Source: Mucilaginibacter sp. UR6-1 (GTDB taxonomy: Bacteria > Bacteroidota > Bacteroidia > Sphingobacteriales > Sphingobacteriaceae). From it: a stretch of 64,000 bases of DNA. Below, in pieces: positions 48,981-57,872 of the stretch. Each line of letters begins with the position of its first letter. Within the stretch, counting starts at the first letter, position 1. Below the pieces are notes generated by a model. The model did no database searches, was not told the origin of the DNA, and was given only the letters and a program-made list of their open reading frames with translations. Location of the stretch: contig NZ_JAJIWP010000001.1 of the NCBI RefSeq assembly GCF_020880975.1, forward strand, positions 558,001 through 622,000, read 5' to 3'. The translations under genes were made by a program, and so were the position numbers.

Positions 48981-49982
48981 TTATTTATCAATGCCAGCCA
49001 TTGAGTTAGCATCATACCGGTCGCCTATTGAAGTACCTAACGGAACTATCGAATCTAACAGGTTAAGTTCATCTTTGGTAAGTACGATATCGGCAGCGGC
49101 AATATTCTGTTCAATATATTTTACACGCTTGGTACCCGGAATTGGCACATGCCCTTTGGCCAGTACCCAGCTTATGGCCAATTGCGATGGTGTTACGCTT
49201 TTTTGAGAAGCTATACTGTAAACCGCGTTTACCAGTTCAAGGTTTTTGTAAAATTGATCTCCCTGAAAACGGGGGATGTTTCTACGAAAGTCATCAGCCG
49301 GAAAATCATCCGGGTTTTTCAATTCCCCGGTTAAAAAGCCGCGTCCCAGTGGCGAGTAAGCTATAAGCCCTATACCCAATTCGGCCAGCGTATCGGTAAT
49401 ACCCGCCGCCTCTACATCCCGCTCAAATAAGGAGTACTCTGTTTGTATCGCGGTAAGCGGATGCACGGCATGTGCCTTACGTATAGTTGCTGACGATACT
49501 TCAGACAGACCGATGTATTTAACCTTTCCTTCTTTTACCAGTTCGGCCATTGCTTCAACTGTTTCCTCGATAGGTGTGTTAGGGTCCAAGCGGTGCAGGT
49601 AATACAGGTCTATATAATCTGTCCCTAAATTTTTTAATGACCGTTCGGCGGCTTTTTTAATATATGCTGCTGATCCGTTATAGTTCCAAGTGAGTTGTTC
49701 GTTGTCATCAACCTCGTAACCAAATTTAGTGGCTATAATATACTTTTCACGCTTACCTTTTATTGCTTTTGCAATTAGCCTTTCATTAAGGCCCGGCCCG
49801 TACATATCGGCGGTGTCTAAAAAGCTGCCTCCCAGCTCCAGCGAGTGGTGCAATGTGGCTATAGCTTCCTGCTCATCAGCTTTACCATAAATATCCCAGC
49901 CATTCATGGATGTCATGCCCATGCAGCCGAGTCCAACTTGCGGAACAACCAGCCCCTGGCTGCCTAATTTTACTGTTTTCAT
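48981..49982 (-). CDS. Aldo/keto reductase
   Basis: 333 residues, AKR13-like TIM barrel. Catalytic tetrad parts: D-T-A-D-M-Y-G with the proton-donor Tyr, IIATKFGYE with the Lys, YYLHRLDP with the His. The cofactor-binding end is VPIPGTKRVKYIEQNIAAAD (NADPH-type, Arg/Lys-rich). It reduces aldehydes or ketones with NADPH in the cytosol. It is transcribed before the AraC gene and divergent from the LLM oxidoreductase at 50191 (208 bp apart), forming a small detoxification locus. Confidence 0.94.
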   Translation of the reverse strand: MKTVKLGSQGLVVPQVGLGCMGMTSMNGWDIYGKADEQEAIATLHHSLELGGSFLDTADMYGPGLNERLIAKAIKGKREKYIIATKFGYEVDDNEQLTWNYNGSAAYIKKAAERSLKNLGTDYIDLYYLHRLDPNTPIEETVEAMAELVKEGKVKYIGLSEVSSATIRKAHAVHPLTAIQTEYSLFERDVEAAGITDTLAELGIGLIAYSPLGRGFLTGELKNPDDFPADDFRRNIPRFQGDQFYKNLELVNAVYSIASQKSVTPSQLAISWVLAKGHVPIPGTKRVKYIEQNIAAADIVLTKDELNLLDSIVPLGTSIGDRYDANSMAGIDK

Positions 49983-50190
49983 AGTATGATTTTGTTAATG
50001 GTACAAATCTCAGCTACGGCAGGGATTATCATGTGTCCGTATGGCGGATTGTTGTATCCGTATGCGAAGAAAGCCCCCCGCCTTTGAGTTAGCGCATAGA
50101 TAAAGGTAATTGTTTAGTAGTGTTTATGTAAAAAAAGCATTGACAACATGAATTAACGCACAGGGATTAGAACTTTGCCGGTATATCTTA

Positions 50191-51210
50191 ATGAGTATGA
50201 AAAAATCAGATGTTAAATATTCAGTATTGGATTTGGCAACAGTGGTGCAGGGCGATAAGCCTGCCGATACTTTTGTTAAAAGTGTTGCGCTTGCACGCCA
50301 TGTTGAAGCCGCGGGATATAATCGCTACTGGCTGGCTGAACATCATAACATGATCAGTGTAGCCAGCTCGGCTACCCCGGTGCTTATAGGGCATATTGCC
50401 GGCAATACCTCAACTATACGCGTAGGCTCAGGCGGCATAATGCTGCCTAACCATGCACCATTGATAGTGGCAGAGCAATTTGGTACACTGGCTTCTCTGT
50501 ATCCTGATCGTATCGATCTGGGTTTGGGCAGGGCGCCAGGTACTGATCAACTTACCGCGCTGGCTATACGGGGTGAAAATTTTCGTATTGAACAGAATTT
50601 TCCTGATGATATAAAGCGTTTGCAGCAGTTTTTTTCAGCAGACAACAGTAACAGCCAGGTAAGGGCTATTCCGGGTGAAGGTTTGGATATACCGATATGG
50701 GTACTTGGCTCAAGCCCGGAGAGTGCTGTTGTAGCTGCCGAGATGGGCTTGCCTTACGCGTTTGCCAGTCATTTTGCGCCAACACATTTCATGACGGCTA
50801 TAGCATTGTACCGCGAACGTTTTAAACCATCAGCGGTACTCAACAAGCCTTATGTATTGGCCTGTGTAAATGTAGTAGCTGCCGAAACAGACGCTGAAGC
50901 CGTAAAACTTGCCACATCATTACAGCAATTGTTTTTAGGTATTGTTACCGGCAGGCGAAAACTGCTGCAACCCCCGGTTGATGATATGGATGATATTTGG
51001 GAGTATTACGAAAAGGACGCCGCGGAAAGGATGCTGGCTTACTCGTTTATAGGGAGCCGTGAAAAGATAAGTGCCGAACTATCTGATTTTTTGAATGACA
51101 CAGGTGTAGATGAGGTGATGGCAACCTCGCATATTTTTGATCAGCAGGCAAAGCTTAATTCGTACAGCATATTTGCTGATGTAGTTAATACGTTGAACAG
51201 TAAAAACTAA
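50191..51210 (+). CDS. LLM-class flavin-dependent oxidoreductase (MsnO8 type)
   Basis: 339 residues. VKYSVLDLATVVQG opens the luciferase-like barrel, followed by YNRYWLAEHHNMISVASSAT, IRVGSGGIMLPNHAPLIVAEQF, RIDLGLGRAPGTDQ and IWVLGSSPESAVVAAEMGLP. VDEVMATSHIFD is the usual end of the MsnO8-like LLM branch (single-copy YhbW homologues). It uses reduced FMN; the substrate is unknown. A second ATG two codons in (50197) is also possible. It is followed 15 bp later by a strong terminator shared with the convergent TolC gene. Confidence 0.94.
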   Translation: MSMKKSDVKYSVLDLATVVQGDKPADTFVKSVALARHVEAAGYNRYWLAEHHNMISVASSATPVLIGHIAGNTSTIRVGSGGIMLPNHAPLIVAEQFGTLASLYPDRIDLGLGRAPGTDQLTALAIRGENFRIEQNFPDDIKRLQQFFSADNSNSQVRAIPGEGLDIPIWVLGSSPESAVVAAEMGLPYAFASHFAPTHFMTAIALYRERFKPSAVLNKPYVLACVNVVAAETDAEAVKLATSLQQLFLGIVTGRRKLLQPPVDDMDDIWEYYEKDAAERMLAYSFIGSREKISAELSDFLNDTGVDEVMATSHIFDQQAKLNSYSIFADVVNTLNSKN

Positions 51211-51225
51211 TTTTACATTAATTAT

Positions 51226-51264
51226 AAAAGCCCGTTAGCTTATTTATTTGCTAACGGGCTTTTT
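51226..51264. terminator. Bidirectional terminator
   Basis: AAAAGCCCGTTAGC and GCTAACGGGCTTTT pair perfectly around an AT-rich loop. It serves the LLM gene (stop 51210) and the convergent exporter operon (stop 51278). Confidence 0.88.
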
Positions 51265-51277
51265 GATCAGGATACTA

Positions 51278-52729
51278 TTAGTTAGCTTGATCCTGCCGGA
51301 TACCTGCTTTATAATACAGCTCGGCAAGGGTTTTCTGGTAACCCGATATCATGCTTTCGCGCTTTATCTTCATGTCTATCAGCTTGCTTTCCCGGCTGTT
51401 GATCAGGAAAAGTGTACTTTCTCCCAGATCAAACTTTTGCAACTCACCGGTTAACAATACCTGCTGGTTGTTGATGCTTTGTATCTGTACCACTAACTGT
51501 GAGCGATAGGCGCTCAGATCATTATAGGAGGAGCGAATGTTATTACTGATCTCGCGGCCTGATTGCTGCAGGTCGTAATTCACTTCCTGTTGCTTTATCT
51601 TCACCTCGCGCAACTTGCCACGTTCCTTACGTAAAAACAGCGGAAAGGCAAATTCAATACCCACCTTGTAATTACTCCAGTTAAAATCATAATAATCGGG
51701 CACATAGGTGTTAAAATCGCGCCGGGTTGATAGGAGCGAGCCGCTGATGTTTATCTTCGGTTTCAGCAATTCCTGGCGATAGCGTCTGTCAATATCTAAC
51801 TGCGCGCTTTTGGCACGTAACTTTAATAACTCCGGATGCTGTTGATCTGCCTGGCCAAGCAGGGTTTCAAGCAGCGAGTTATCAGGCAATATAATGTTTT
51901 GATTAACCGCTTGCGGAATAGCATTTTGAGGCAGCTCAAGCGGCGTGCCCTCGGCATTCCATAAATGGTTTGAGAGAATCAATGCCGAATTTTGCAGCGC
52001 GATAGTGCTTTTTGCGAGTTGTATCTGCCTGTCCTGTACGGTAATGCTGGCCTCTACCGAGTCTATCGGCGGTTTATCACCAATCAGGGTTTGCCTTCTT
52101 ACCGCCTCAAAACGGCGTTGTGCAAGGTCTACACCTTCTTTAAGTAACAAATATTCACGGTAAGCATAATACCAAGCCCAGTAATCTTTGGCGGCGGTAT
52201 ACCATACACTGTTTATCTGTTTCACTTTTTCAGCCTCGGCATAATTTACCATGGCCTTAGCTTGTTTAAGGGTGCTGCGTCGTTCATCAATAAGCAAACC
52301 CTGCCCTAACGGAATGGTCAGGCCAACCCCGGCAAGCCCAGGTTGCGGCGTGCGTGTTTCGGGGTTGGTATAGGTGCCCACACTGCGGTCATAACCCACT
52401 TTCAGGTCGGCACCGGCAACGTATAACGGTACTTTAAGTTCGCTGTTCCAGTTATTGTAATACTCGGTATTGCCAAACAGTTTACGGTTAAATGATGCCT
52501 TTACAGCCGGGTCAAAATACCCCGATGATTGGAGTACATTGGCTTTTGCTGCCTCACTCAACAATGCTGCCTGTTTTACAATAGGGTGGCTCTTAAAAAC
52601 TATCTCTTCCAAATCGTCAAGAGAAAATACTTTATTCGTATCAGCCGCGGCCCTGGTGGCTTGCGCATAAGCGCCCGCCTTAATTAATAGTATTAAAAGG
52701 CCGGCAGCTAAATAACGTTTTAATTTCAT
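51278..52729 (-). CDS. TolC-family outer-membrane efflux protein
   Basis: 483 residues from the ATG at 52729, which gives signal peptide KRYLAAGLLILLIKAGAYA; an upstream ATG at 52753 adds eight residues. The long paired coiled-coil helices of an OEP (PF02321) are seen twice, for example AAKDYWAWYYAYREYLLLKE with RRFEAVRRQTLIGDKPPIDS, and YDLQQSGREISNNIRSSYND with GESTLFLINSRESKLIDMK. It forms the outer-membrane duct of the exporter encoded by the preceding HlyD and ABC genes, with a 32-bp gap to the HlyD stop. Confidence 0.93.
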   Translation of the reverse strand: MKLKRYLAAGLLILLIKAGAYAQATRAAADTNKVFSLDDLEEIVFKSHPIVKQAALLSEAAKANVLQSSGYFDPAVKASFNRKLFGNTEYYNNWNSELKVPLYVAGADLKVGYDRSVGTYTNPETRTPQPGLAGVGLTIPLGQGLLIDERRSTLKQAKAMVNYAEAEKVKQINSVWYTAAKDYWAWYYAYREYLLLKEGVDLAQRRFEAVRRQTLIGDKPPIDSVEASITVQDRQIQLAKSTIALQNSALILSNHLWNAEGTPLELPQNAIPQAVNQNIILPDNSLLETLLGQADQQHPELLKLRAKSAQLDIDRRYRQELLKPKINISGSLLSTRRDFNTYVPDYYDFNWSNYKVGIEFAFPLFLRKERGKLREVKIKQQEVNYDLQQSGREISNNIRSSYNDLSAYRSQLVVQIQSINNQQVLLTGELQKFDLGESTLFLINSRESKLIDMKIKRESMISGYQKTLAELYYKAGIRQDQAN

Positions 52730-52761
52730 GTTGATGTTATTAACTGTATACATTGCGGCTT

Positions 52762-54132
52762 TTATTTCTTTTTGTCGTCTGCTTCAGCGGTTTTAGGCTC
52801 TTTCTCCAAACTTGGCGGAAAGCCATTGAGTTGTCGCCATATTTCATACCACAGTGGTACCGACCGTAAGATGATGCGGCCGTAAACACCCGATCCCTGG
52901 CGTAGCTGTATTGGCCATGGTTCATCATTTTGCGGAACAGGATCGGCCTGTTTTATCAGCAAGCGGTACTTGCCGCCATTACTGCTAACACGGTCAATAG
53001 CCCAAACTTTACCGGCAAAGGTACCTACCGCTACGGATGGCCAACCCGAAAACTGTACAGATGGCCAGCCTTCAAATTGCAGGCGTACATCACTGGTATC
53101 CAGTATCAGCGGAACATCCATCGCATCAACATAAAGTTCGGCAGCTACCTGCGGGTTTTTAGGTTGCAGTGTAGCTATGGATTCGCCTTCCTTTATATTT
53201 TCGCCAATACCGGCTTTCAATGTTTTCACCACAAAGCCATCCTGCGGGGCACGTACTACGTACAAACCACGGCGAATGCTGATATTTGATATATCATTAC
53301 GCAACTTGGCAATCTCGCCGCGTACACTTGCACGGCTTGAAAGGGCCGAACTCATGTCCGACTGTGCCTTGGCCAGTGATTCCTGGTACTTGGCCCGGAT
53401 GTTGTCCAGATCAATCCGGGCGTTCAGTAATGCCTGTATTGAGTTGCTCAGTTTGTTTTGCTGACCGATAACCTTAGCATTATCTTCCTGCAATTTAAGC
53501 CTGCGGGTTTCAATATCGGTTAACGAGAATAAGCCATCCTTGTAACCCCTTTCATAACGGGCAAGGCGTGCTTTAGAAGTTTCGTAATAGTTTTTAACGG
53601 CAACCAGGTCAGCGCTATCTATCTTAACATAATTTTCAGCCTGCTGTACCTTGTTTTCAGCCGCTGATAGCTGATAGCGCAAGCCATTGCTCAGCGCCTG
53701 CATCTGGGCTTTGGTAGCTGCCATTTTTTGTACGGCGGCTTCCTCGCTGCCTTTTTTAGCATCCAGTTGCTCGTCAAGCCGCTCAGGCAATTCCGGGTCA
53801 AAATAGGATTGGCTGGTTTCAGAAATTACCAGGATGGTATCACCCTTCTTTACTTCCTGTCCTTCGTTTACAGCCCAGCGTTCAATGCGCCCGCCAATTT
53901 GGTTTTGTACCGTTTGAGGCCTGTCCTGCGGCCTTAACGCGGTTACCGTACCCCTGCCGGGGATGGTTTGCCGCCAAGGCAGCATGAGTATTATTATAAA
54001 CAAAACAAGGCAAACCGTCATGATGCGGCCTAACAAATGCGGCCCCTTTACGTCAATAAGCTCTTCGGCTGATTGCACCTGGAAGCCGTCAATCAATTTA
54101 TGGTGCGTGTTGGTGTGTGATTTATTAGCCAT
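52762..54132 (-). CDS. HlyD-family membrane-fusion protein
   Basis: 456 residues. A short cytosolic part, one membrane helix at about 33-50 (IMTVCLVLFIIILMLPW), then a biotinyl-lipoyl half (GRGTVTALRPQDRPQTVQNQ and GGRIERWAVNEGQEVKKGD). A long coiled coil with two hairpins follows (about 120-295), then the second lipoyl half VVRAPQDGFVVKTLKAGIGE and the beta-barrel. It bridges the inner-membrane ABC protein and TolC. The start overlaps the stop of the ABC gene by 8 bp. Confidence 0.93.
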   Translation of the reverse strand: MANKSHTNTHHKLIDGFQVQSAEELIDVKGPHLLGRIMTVCLVLFIIILMLPWRQTIPGRGTVTALRPQDRPQTVQNQIGGRIERWAVNEGQEVKKGDTILVISETSQSYFDPELPERLDEQLDAKKGSEEAAVQKMAATKAQMQALSNGLRYQLSAAENKVQQAENYVKIDSADLVAVKNYYETSKARLARYERGYKDGLFSLTDIETRRLKLQEDNAKVIGQQNKLSNSIQALLNARIDLDNIRAKYQESLAKAQSDMSSALSSRASVRGEIAKLRNDISNISIRRGLYVVRAPQDGFVVKTLKAGIGENIKEGESIATLQPKNPQVAAELYVDAMDVPLILDTSDVRLQFEGWPSVQFSGWPSVAVGTFAGKVWAIDRVSSNGGKYRLLIKQADPVPQNDEPWPIQLRQGSGVYGRIILRSVPLWYEIWRQLNGFPPSLEKEPKTAEADDKKK

Positions 54133-55126
54133 GGTTTTCTTCCTCCTCCAGTTCCATATCAGTTACTACAGCAAGTTTTTCGCTTCCGGTAACCATATCA
54201 AACACCGTATTAAGGTTGGTCATAAGTTTTTCAACCGCGTAGCTTATTTGTACAATAATTACCTCGGCGGCTACAAACTGCCCAAAAGTCATTTGCCTTT
54301 CTACTACGAAGAATGAGCCTAATAACAGCAAACCGCCCATTAATACCGTGCGCAAAGCCACCGAACTCATAAAAAATTTTTTAAGAACGCTAAAATGGTC
54401 GTTCCGCGCCATCAGGTACCTGGATGTTATCTCGTCGGTAGTTTTTACTATGCCATCCATTTTATCGGGTTTGCCCCTGTACTGGTCAAGGTCGCTGGCA
54501 ACATCTTCTAAATGTGCTACCAGTTCATATTTATGGCTTGACTCTTCAAGGCTTGTTTGTACACCTTGCCTGTAGTATAATAAAATAACCACCCCTATAG
54601 CTACTATAGCTAAAAAGCCGAAAACCATAAAAACCGGATGATAAAAAGAGAGTAATATGGCACTGAAAAATATTTGTACGGAGGCAGCCACAATATCAAC
54701 CAGTAATTTGGTGAGCCCTTTTTGTATGGTCAATATCTCAAAAAAACGGTTAACTAATTCAGGTGGATACTCGCCTTCCAGTTCTTCCTTTTTAATGCGC
54801 GGTAAGCGGTAAGCGAATTCCATAGATGCTTTGGCGAATATTTTTTGCTCCAGGTATTCAACCAGTTTAAGCTGCCCTATTAATAACACACCGCCAATTA
54901 TAACACCTATAAGCACTACGGCTATAAGCAGGTAGGTTGAGCTGTACATGGCCCCGTTTGACAGCAGGTTGAAAACGGCTGTAGTACCTAAGGGCAACGT
55001 AAGCCCAATTAAGCCGATAAGTAACGCGAAGATAAAAATGTAGTTTATGGTTGAGCGCTCATAGTGCAATAAACGCACCAGGCGTTGCCACGGGGTAGGA
55101 GCATCAACATGCTTCTTTTTTTTCAT
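54125..55126 (-). CDS. ABC transporter membrane-domain protein lacking an ATPase domain
   Basis: 333 residues. About six membrane segments of the ABC_membrane (type I exporter) fold: INYIFIFALLIGLIGLTLPL, TYLLIAVVLIGVIIGGVLLI, then a long double helix near LLVDIVAASVQIFFSAILLS and VFMVFGFLAIVAIGVVILLY, and a last pair around ALRTVLMGGLLLLGSFFVVE. Normal members are 550-720 residues with Walker A/B after the membrane part; here the protein ends 50 residues after it in an acidic tail and no NBD or C39 peptidase domain is present. The next gene starts inside its end, so it is not a recent truncation. The ATPase partner is not in the window. Confidence 0.85.
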   Translation of the reverse strand: MKKKKHVDAPTPWQRLVRLLHYERSTINYIFIFALLIGLIGLTLPLGTTAVFNLLSNGAMYSSTYLLIAVVLIGVIIGGVLLIGQLKLVEYLEQKIFAKASMEFAYRLPRIKKEELEGEYPPELVNRFFEILTIQKGLTKLLVDIVAASVQIFFSAILLSFYHPVFMVFGFLAIVAIGVVILLYYRQGVQTSLEESSHKYELVAHLEDVASDLDQYRGKPDKMDGIVKTTDEITSRYLMARNDHFSVLKKFFMSSVALRTVLMGGLLLLGSFFVVERQMTFGQFVAAEVIIVQISYAVEKLMTNLNTVFDMVTGSEKLAVVTDMELEEEENHG

Positions 55127-55294
55127 AAAAAAGGTTAAATCTTAAATAAATTAATTTTAGGGTTGGCTAAATAACGCCATTGATACGCTTATGTTTTGGT
55201 GGGTTATAATTATATTATTTAAAATAATGTTAACTATAACACCATAAGGCACACCCGTTTAATGCACCAGCCTGATGTGGTGATTTGCGTAAAT

Positions 55295-55681
55295 TTAAAT
55301 GTAGTATTGATGGAGATTTGGAGGCGGTGTGAGTACATCGCGCAGGGGCTCTTTGAATATAGAAAAGCTATATACAAAAAAATGGCTCTGCAAGCGGGTT
55401 ACCCACGTAAAGGCATTAAAGTTAATGCCATACTCAAAGCATGAGTATAATTTTTTGTTGCTTTTATCAAAGCTGTTCTCACTTGGGTTGGAGTTTTCAT
55501 CCTCGGCTTTTTCAACCGCGTATGATTTTAGGGTGGAGTAATAACCAATAAACATATCGCAGGACTTTAGTGCGAAAACCGCTATAAGCAGCATTCCTAT
55601 TACTCCTGTTAAGGCTGATCTCCTTAAAATATTAATCACTCTCACTTCGGCAAATATAATGATTGTAGCTAACGCAATCAT
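55295..55681 (-). CDS. Putative small membrane protein
   Basis: 128 residues. Two hydrophobic stretches near the N-terminus (residues 2-11 and 25-40, including TGVIGMLLIAVFALKSCDMF), then a charged segment EDENSNPSENSFDKSNKK. The C-terminal part YSFSIFKEPLRDVLTPPPN has a conserved-looking flavour. The family is unknown. It lies 168 bp upstream of the ABC/HlyD/TolC operon on the same strand and could be its substrate or accessory, though this is speculative. The reading frame is clean but short. Confidence 0.5.
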   Translation of the reverse strand: MIALATIIIFAEVRVINILRRSALTGVIGMLLIAVFALKSCDMFIGYYSTLKSYAVEKAEDENSNPSENSFDKSNKKLYSCFEYGINFNAFTWVTRLQSHFFVYSFSIFKEPLRDVLTPPPNLHQYYI

Positions 55682-55840
55682 GGAAATAAGTCGTCAATAA
55701 GTAAAATACTACAACTTTAATATTATTTTAACATTAGTTTATGGACTTATATAAATAATTGATTAAAAAGTTATTAGAATTTGTTAAGAAAGACAGCAAG
55801 GATGTTTAAGTAAGTTATACTTTTGATTATGTGCGCAACA

Positions 55841-57445
55841 TTACACCGTGATTTTTATATCCATTATTCGCTTTTCAAAATCATTGCCGTGTACTAACGC
55901 TTTAGATTTTACACGCACCTTGTAGCTATAAACCGTGCTTTCACTATAACCCAATATTTTTGCTACCGTGGGCAGCTCATTTATGCCTAAACGCATCAAC
56001 GCGAATATCCTTAACGTTGGGTTAAGGGTTTCGCCGCGCTTTGGCCATATCTGGTCATCTTCATTTAACAGGGTATTAAATGAGCTTACAAAATTCGGAA
56101 ATATCTTTACAAAGGCGCTATCAAGGGTTTGATACAAATTCTCTTTTTCCTTATCAATATGTATACCATCAAGTATCGGTTTTATTTCATTGAATTTTCC
56201 AAGCTTAATAGTGTGCAAGGTCTTTCTCTTTACCTTGTCCAGCGTATCAATATAAGCAGAGCATGTTTTTAAAAACAGACCGATCAACTCCTCTTTGATG
56301 TGGGATGCTTCCCACAATTTCTCGTTCACATTTCTAAGTTCGATGTTTTGTTCGGTAATCGTTACCTCATTTGCTTTAATGCGTGTTAACTGTTTACGGT
56401 ATATAACCAGCACAAAAAATAGTACAATAACGATGATCAGGAAGATCAGAAAACCTATCAATAACTTATCTTTTTCATGTTGTTTTTCGGCCAGTAACTT
56501 GGTTGCAACTATCGGTAATATCGACTGTATTTGTACCTGACGATTACGTGCGCCATAATATTTGGCGTTTTTTGCTGCTTCCTGTATAAATTTATAAGCA
56601 TCCTCAGTTCTGTTAAGCTTGTATAGCTCCTGGCTTAACAAAAAGATGGCCAAGGTTTCTTTAGTAGCCGATCGTACATCATTTATAGCCGCGAGAGCTA
56701 AAAAGAAAATTCGGTTTTGCCCGGTATAAGCAAAGCTTAGCCGTGTTGATACCATTGCGATACCACGTTCGCCCAGATTGTGATTTAAAATGTAGTTGTA
56801 ATAGTAATGGGGGCTAAGGTATTTATCCCGGGTGGATGCCGGTAAAAAGGCTTTACTGATTGTTTGCTCAAAATCACTTGACGGAACGGCAACCTCCGCG
56901 CTCTTAAAATCACCCTTTGAGCATTTTGCATAAATTTTTGAAAAATAGCTATCATTATTGTATTCAGCAATGCCTGCATATAACCGCGCACGCAGTATCA
57001 AATACTCTGATCTTAAATTGGTTGGTAACTGTGTGTGCTCTAATTGCCCGGCAACGTCAAACGCTTCTTTATAAAGGCCTGAGTTGAGTAATATACTTCC
57101 AAGCAGTAAACGGCTACGTGTAAGTTTTTCAGGATCATTGAGTTTGCCTGATAAACCGATCATCTTGTTTACATATACAAAAGCCGAATCAAACTTGTAT
57201 GCCCGGTACAGGTTAAATATTTTAAAACAAATATTATACTGTGCTATCGGGCTTTTATGCCCGGCATCCTGCAAATGTATTTTTAAATGTGCTATTTGTT
57301 TTTCCTTTTTAACGTCATAAACATCTTTCTTTAAAAGCTCCTTTTTTAAAACGCTGATAATACTGTCTGCATTTACATTTTGTGCCATGCAGTTAATGTT
57401 CATTACCCCGAACAGTACGAACAGAAAAAAATAAATTTTGGCCAT
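55841..57445 (-). CDS. DUF6377-family membrane regulator
   Basis: 534 residues. Signal peptide, then ~290 residues of TPR-like periplasmic helices (YRAYKFDSAFVYVNKMIGLS, LLLGSILLNSGLYKEAFDVA). One membrane helix is at about 325-347 (LLIGFLIFLIIVIVLFFVLV). The cytoplasmic part has a coiled coil (ITEQNIELRNVNEKLWEAS) and ends in a LuxR-like HTH, LNPTLRIFALMRLGINELP plus VAKILGYSESTVYSYKVRVK. DUF6377 proteins of Bacteroidota stand next to susCD pairs as their likely transmembrane transcription factors. Here it is divergent from the susC gene at 57873, 427 bp away. Confidence 0.9.
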   Translation of the reverse strand: MAKIYFFLFVLFGVMNINCMAQNVNADSIISVLKKELLKKDVYDVKKEKQIAHLKIHLQDAGHKSPIAQYNICFKIFNLYRAYKFDSAFVYVNKMIGLSGKLNDPEKLTRSRLLLGSILLNSGLYKEAFDVAGQLEHTQLPTNLRSEYLILRARLYAGIAEYNNDSYFSKIYAKCSKGDFKSAEVAVPSSDFEQTISKAFLPASTRDKYLSPHYYYNYILNHNLGERGIAMVSTRLSFAYTGQNRIFFLALAAINDVRSATKETLAIFLLSQELYKLNRTEDAYKFIQEAAKNAKYYGARNRQVQIQSILPIVATKLLAEKQHEKDKLLIGFLIFLIIVIVLFFVLVIYRKQLTRIKANEVTITEQNIELRNVNEKLWEASHIKEELIGLFLKTCSAYIDTLDKVKRKTLHTIKLGKFNEIKPILDGIHIDKEKENLYQTLDSAFVKIFPNFVSSFNTLLNEDDQIWPKRGETLNPTLRIFALMRLGINELPTVAKILGYSESTVYSYKVRVKSKALVHGNDFEKRIMDIKITV

Positions 57446-57872
57446 ATTGATTTTTCAAATGTAGGAAAGTAGTACTAATGATACCTATGGTTTTTTATTA
57501 AAGCATATGCCCGTTTAAGTGTGGCTTTATTTTTTTAACGACCCGCTGTTATATGATGACGCTCATGTAGTGTATACGTGTGGGATTTTTTGTGTAAAAC
57601 TGACCTTATGTAGCCATAAGAAAGTGTGACTTGCCTGTTACTTAAATGGATTTTTTTTATAACACAATTTAACAACATGTTGATTTAAAGTGCATTGATG
57701 TTTTAAAAGATTGGATTTTTTTGTTTGGTGATAATGTATGTACAAATGAGGATACTATACCCTTTTAATTTGTAGGCAATATACGGGTGCGATACCCGGT
57801 ATTCTATAAACCAGCTACTGCCGTTTGCAACGGCGAAGTACAAAGCCTATTAAAACCAATTTTTTAAACAAC
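57446..57872. promoter_or_regulatory. 427-bp divergent control region of DUF6377 and susC
   Basis: AT-rich and non-coding. A TAATTTG element (57766-57772) about 100 bp before the susC ATG could be its -7 box. Several runs of T and the short inverted repeats near 57600 could be binding sites for the DUF6377 protein. A TTG-started frame from 57825 adds 16 residues to SusC but lacks a signal peptide. Confidence 0.4.

Noticed and set aside
55262..55541. Plus-strand ORFs of 60-70 codons opposite the small membrane protein
   Set aside because: No initiation signals and unlikely composition; the minus-strand frame at 55295-55681 is longer and more protein-like.
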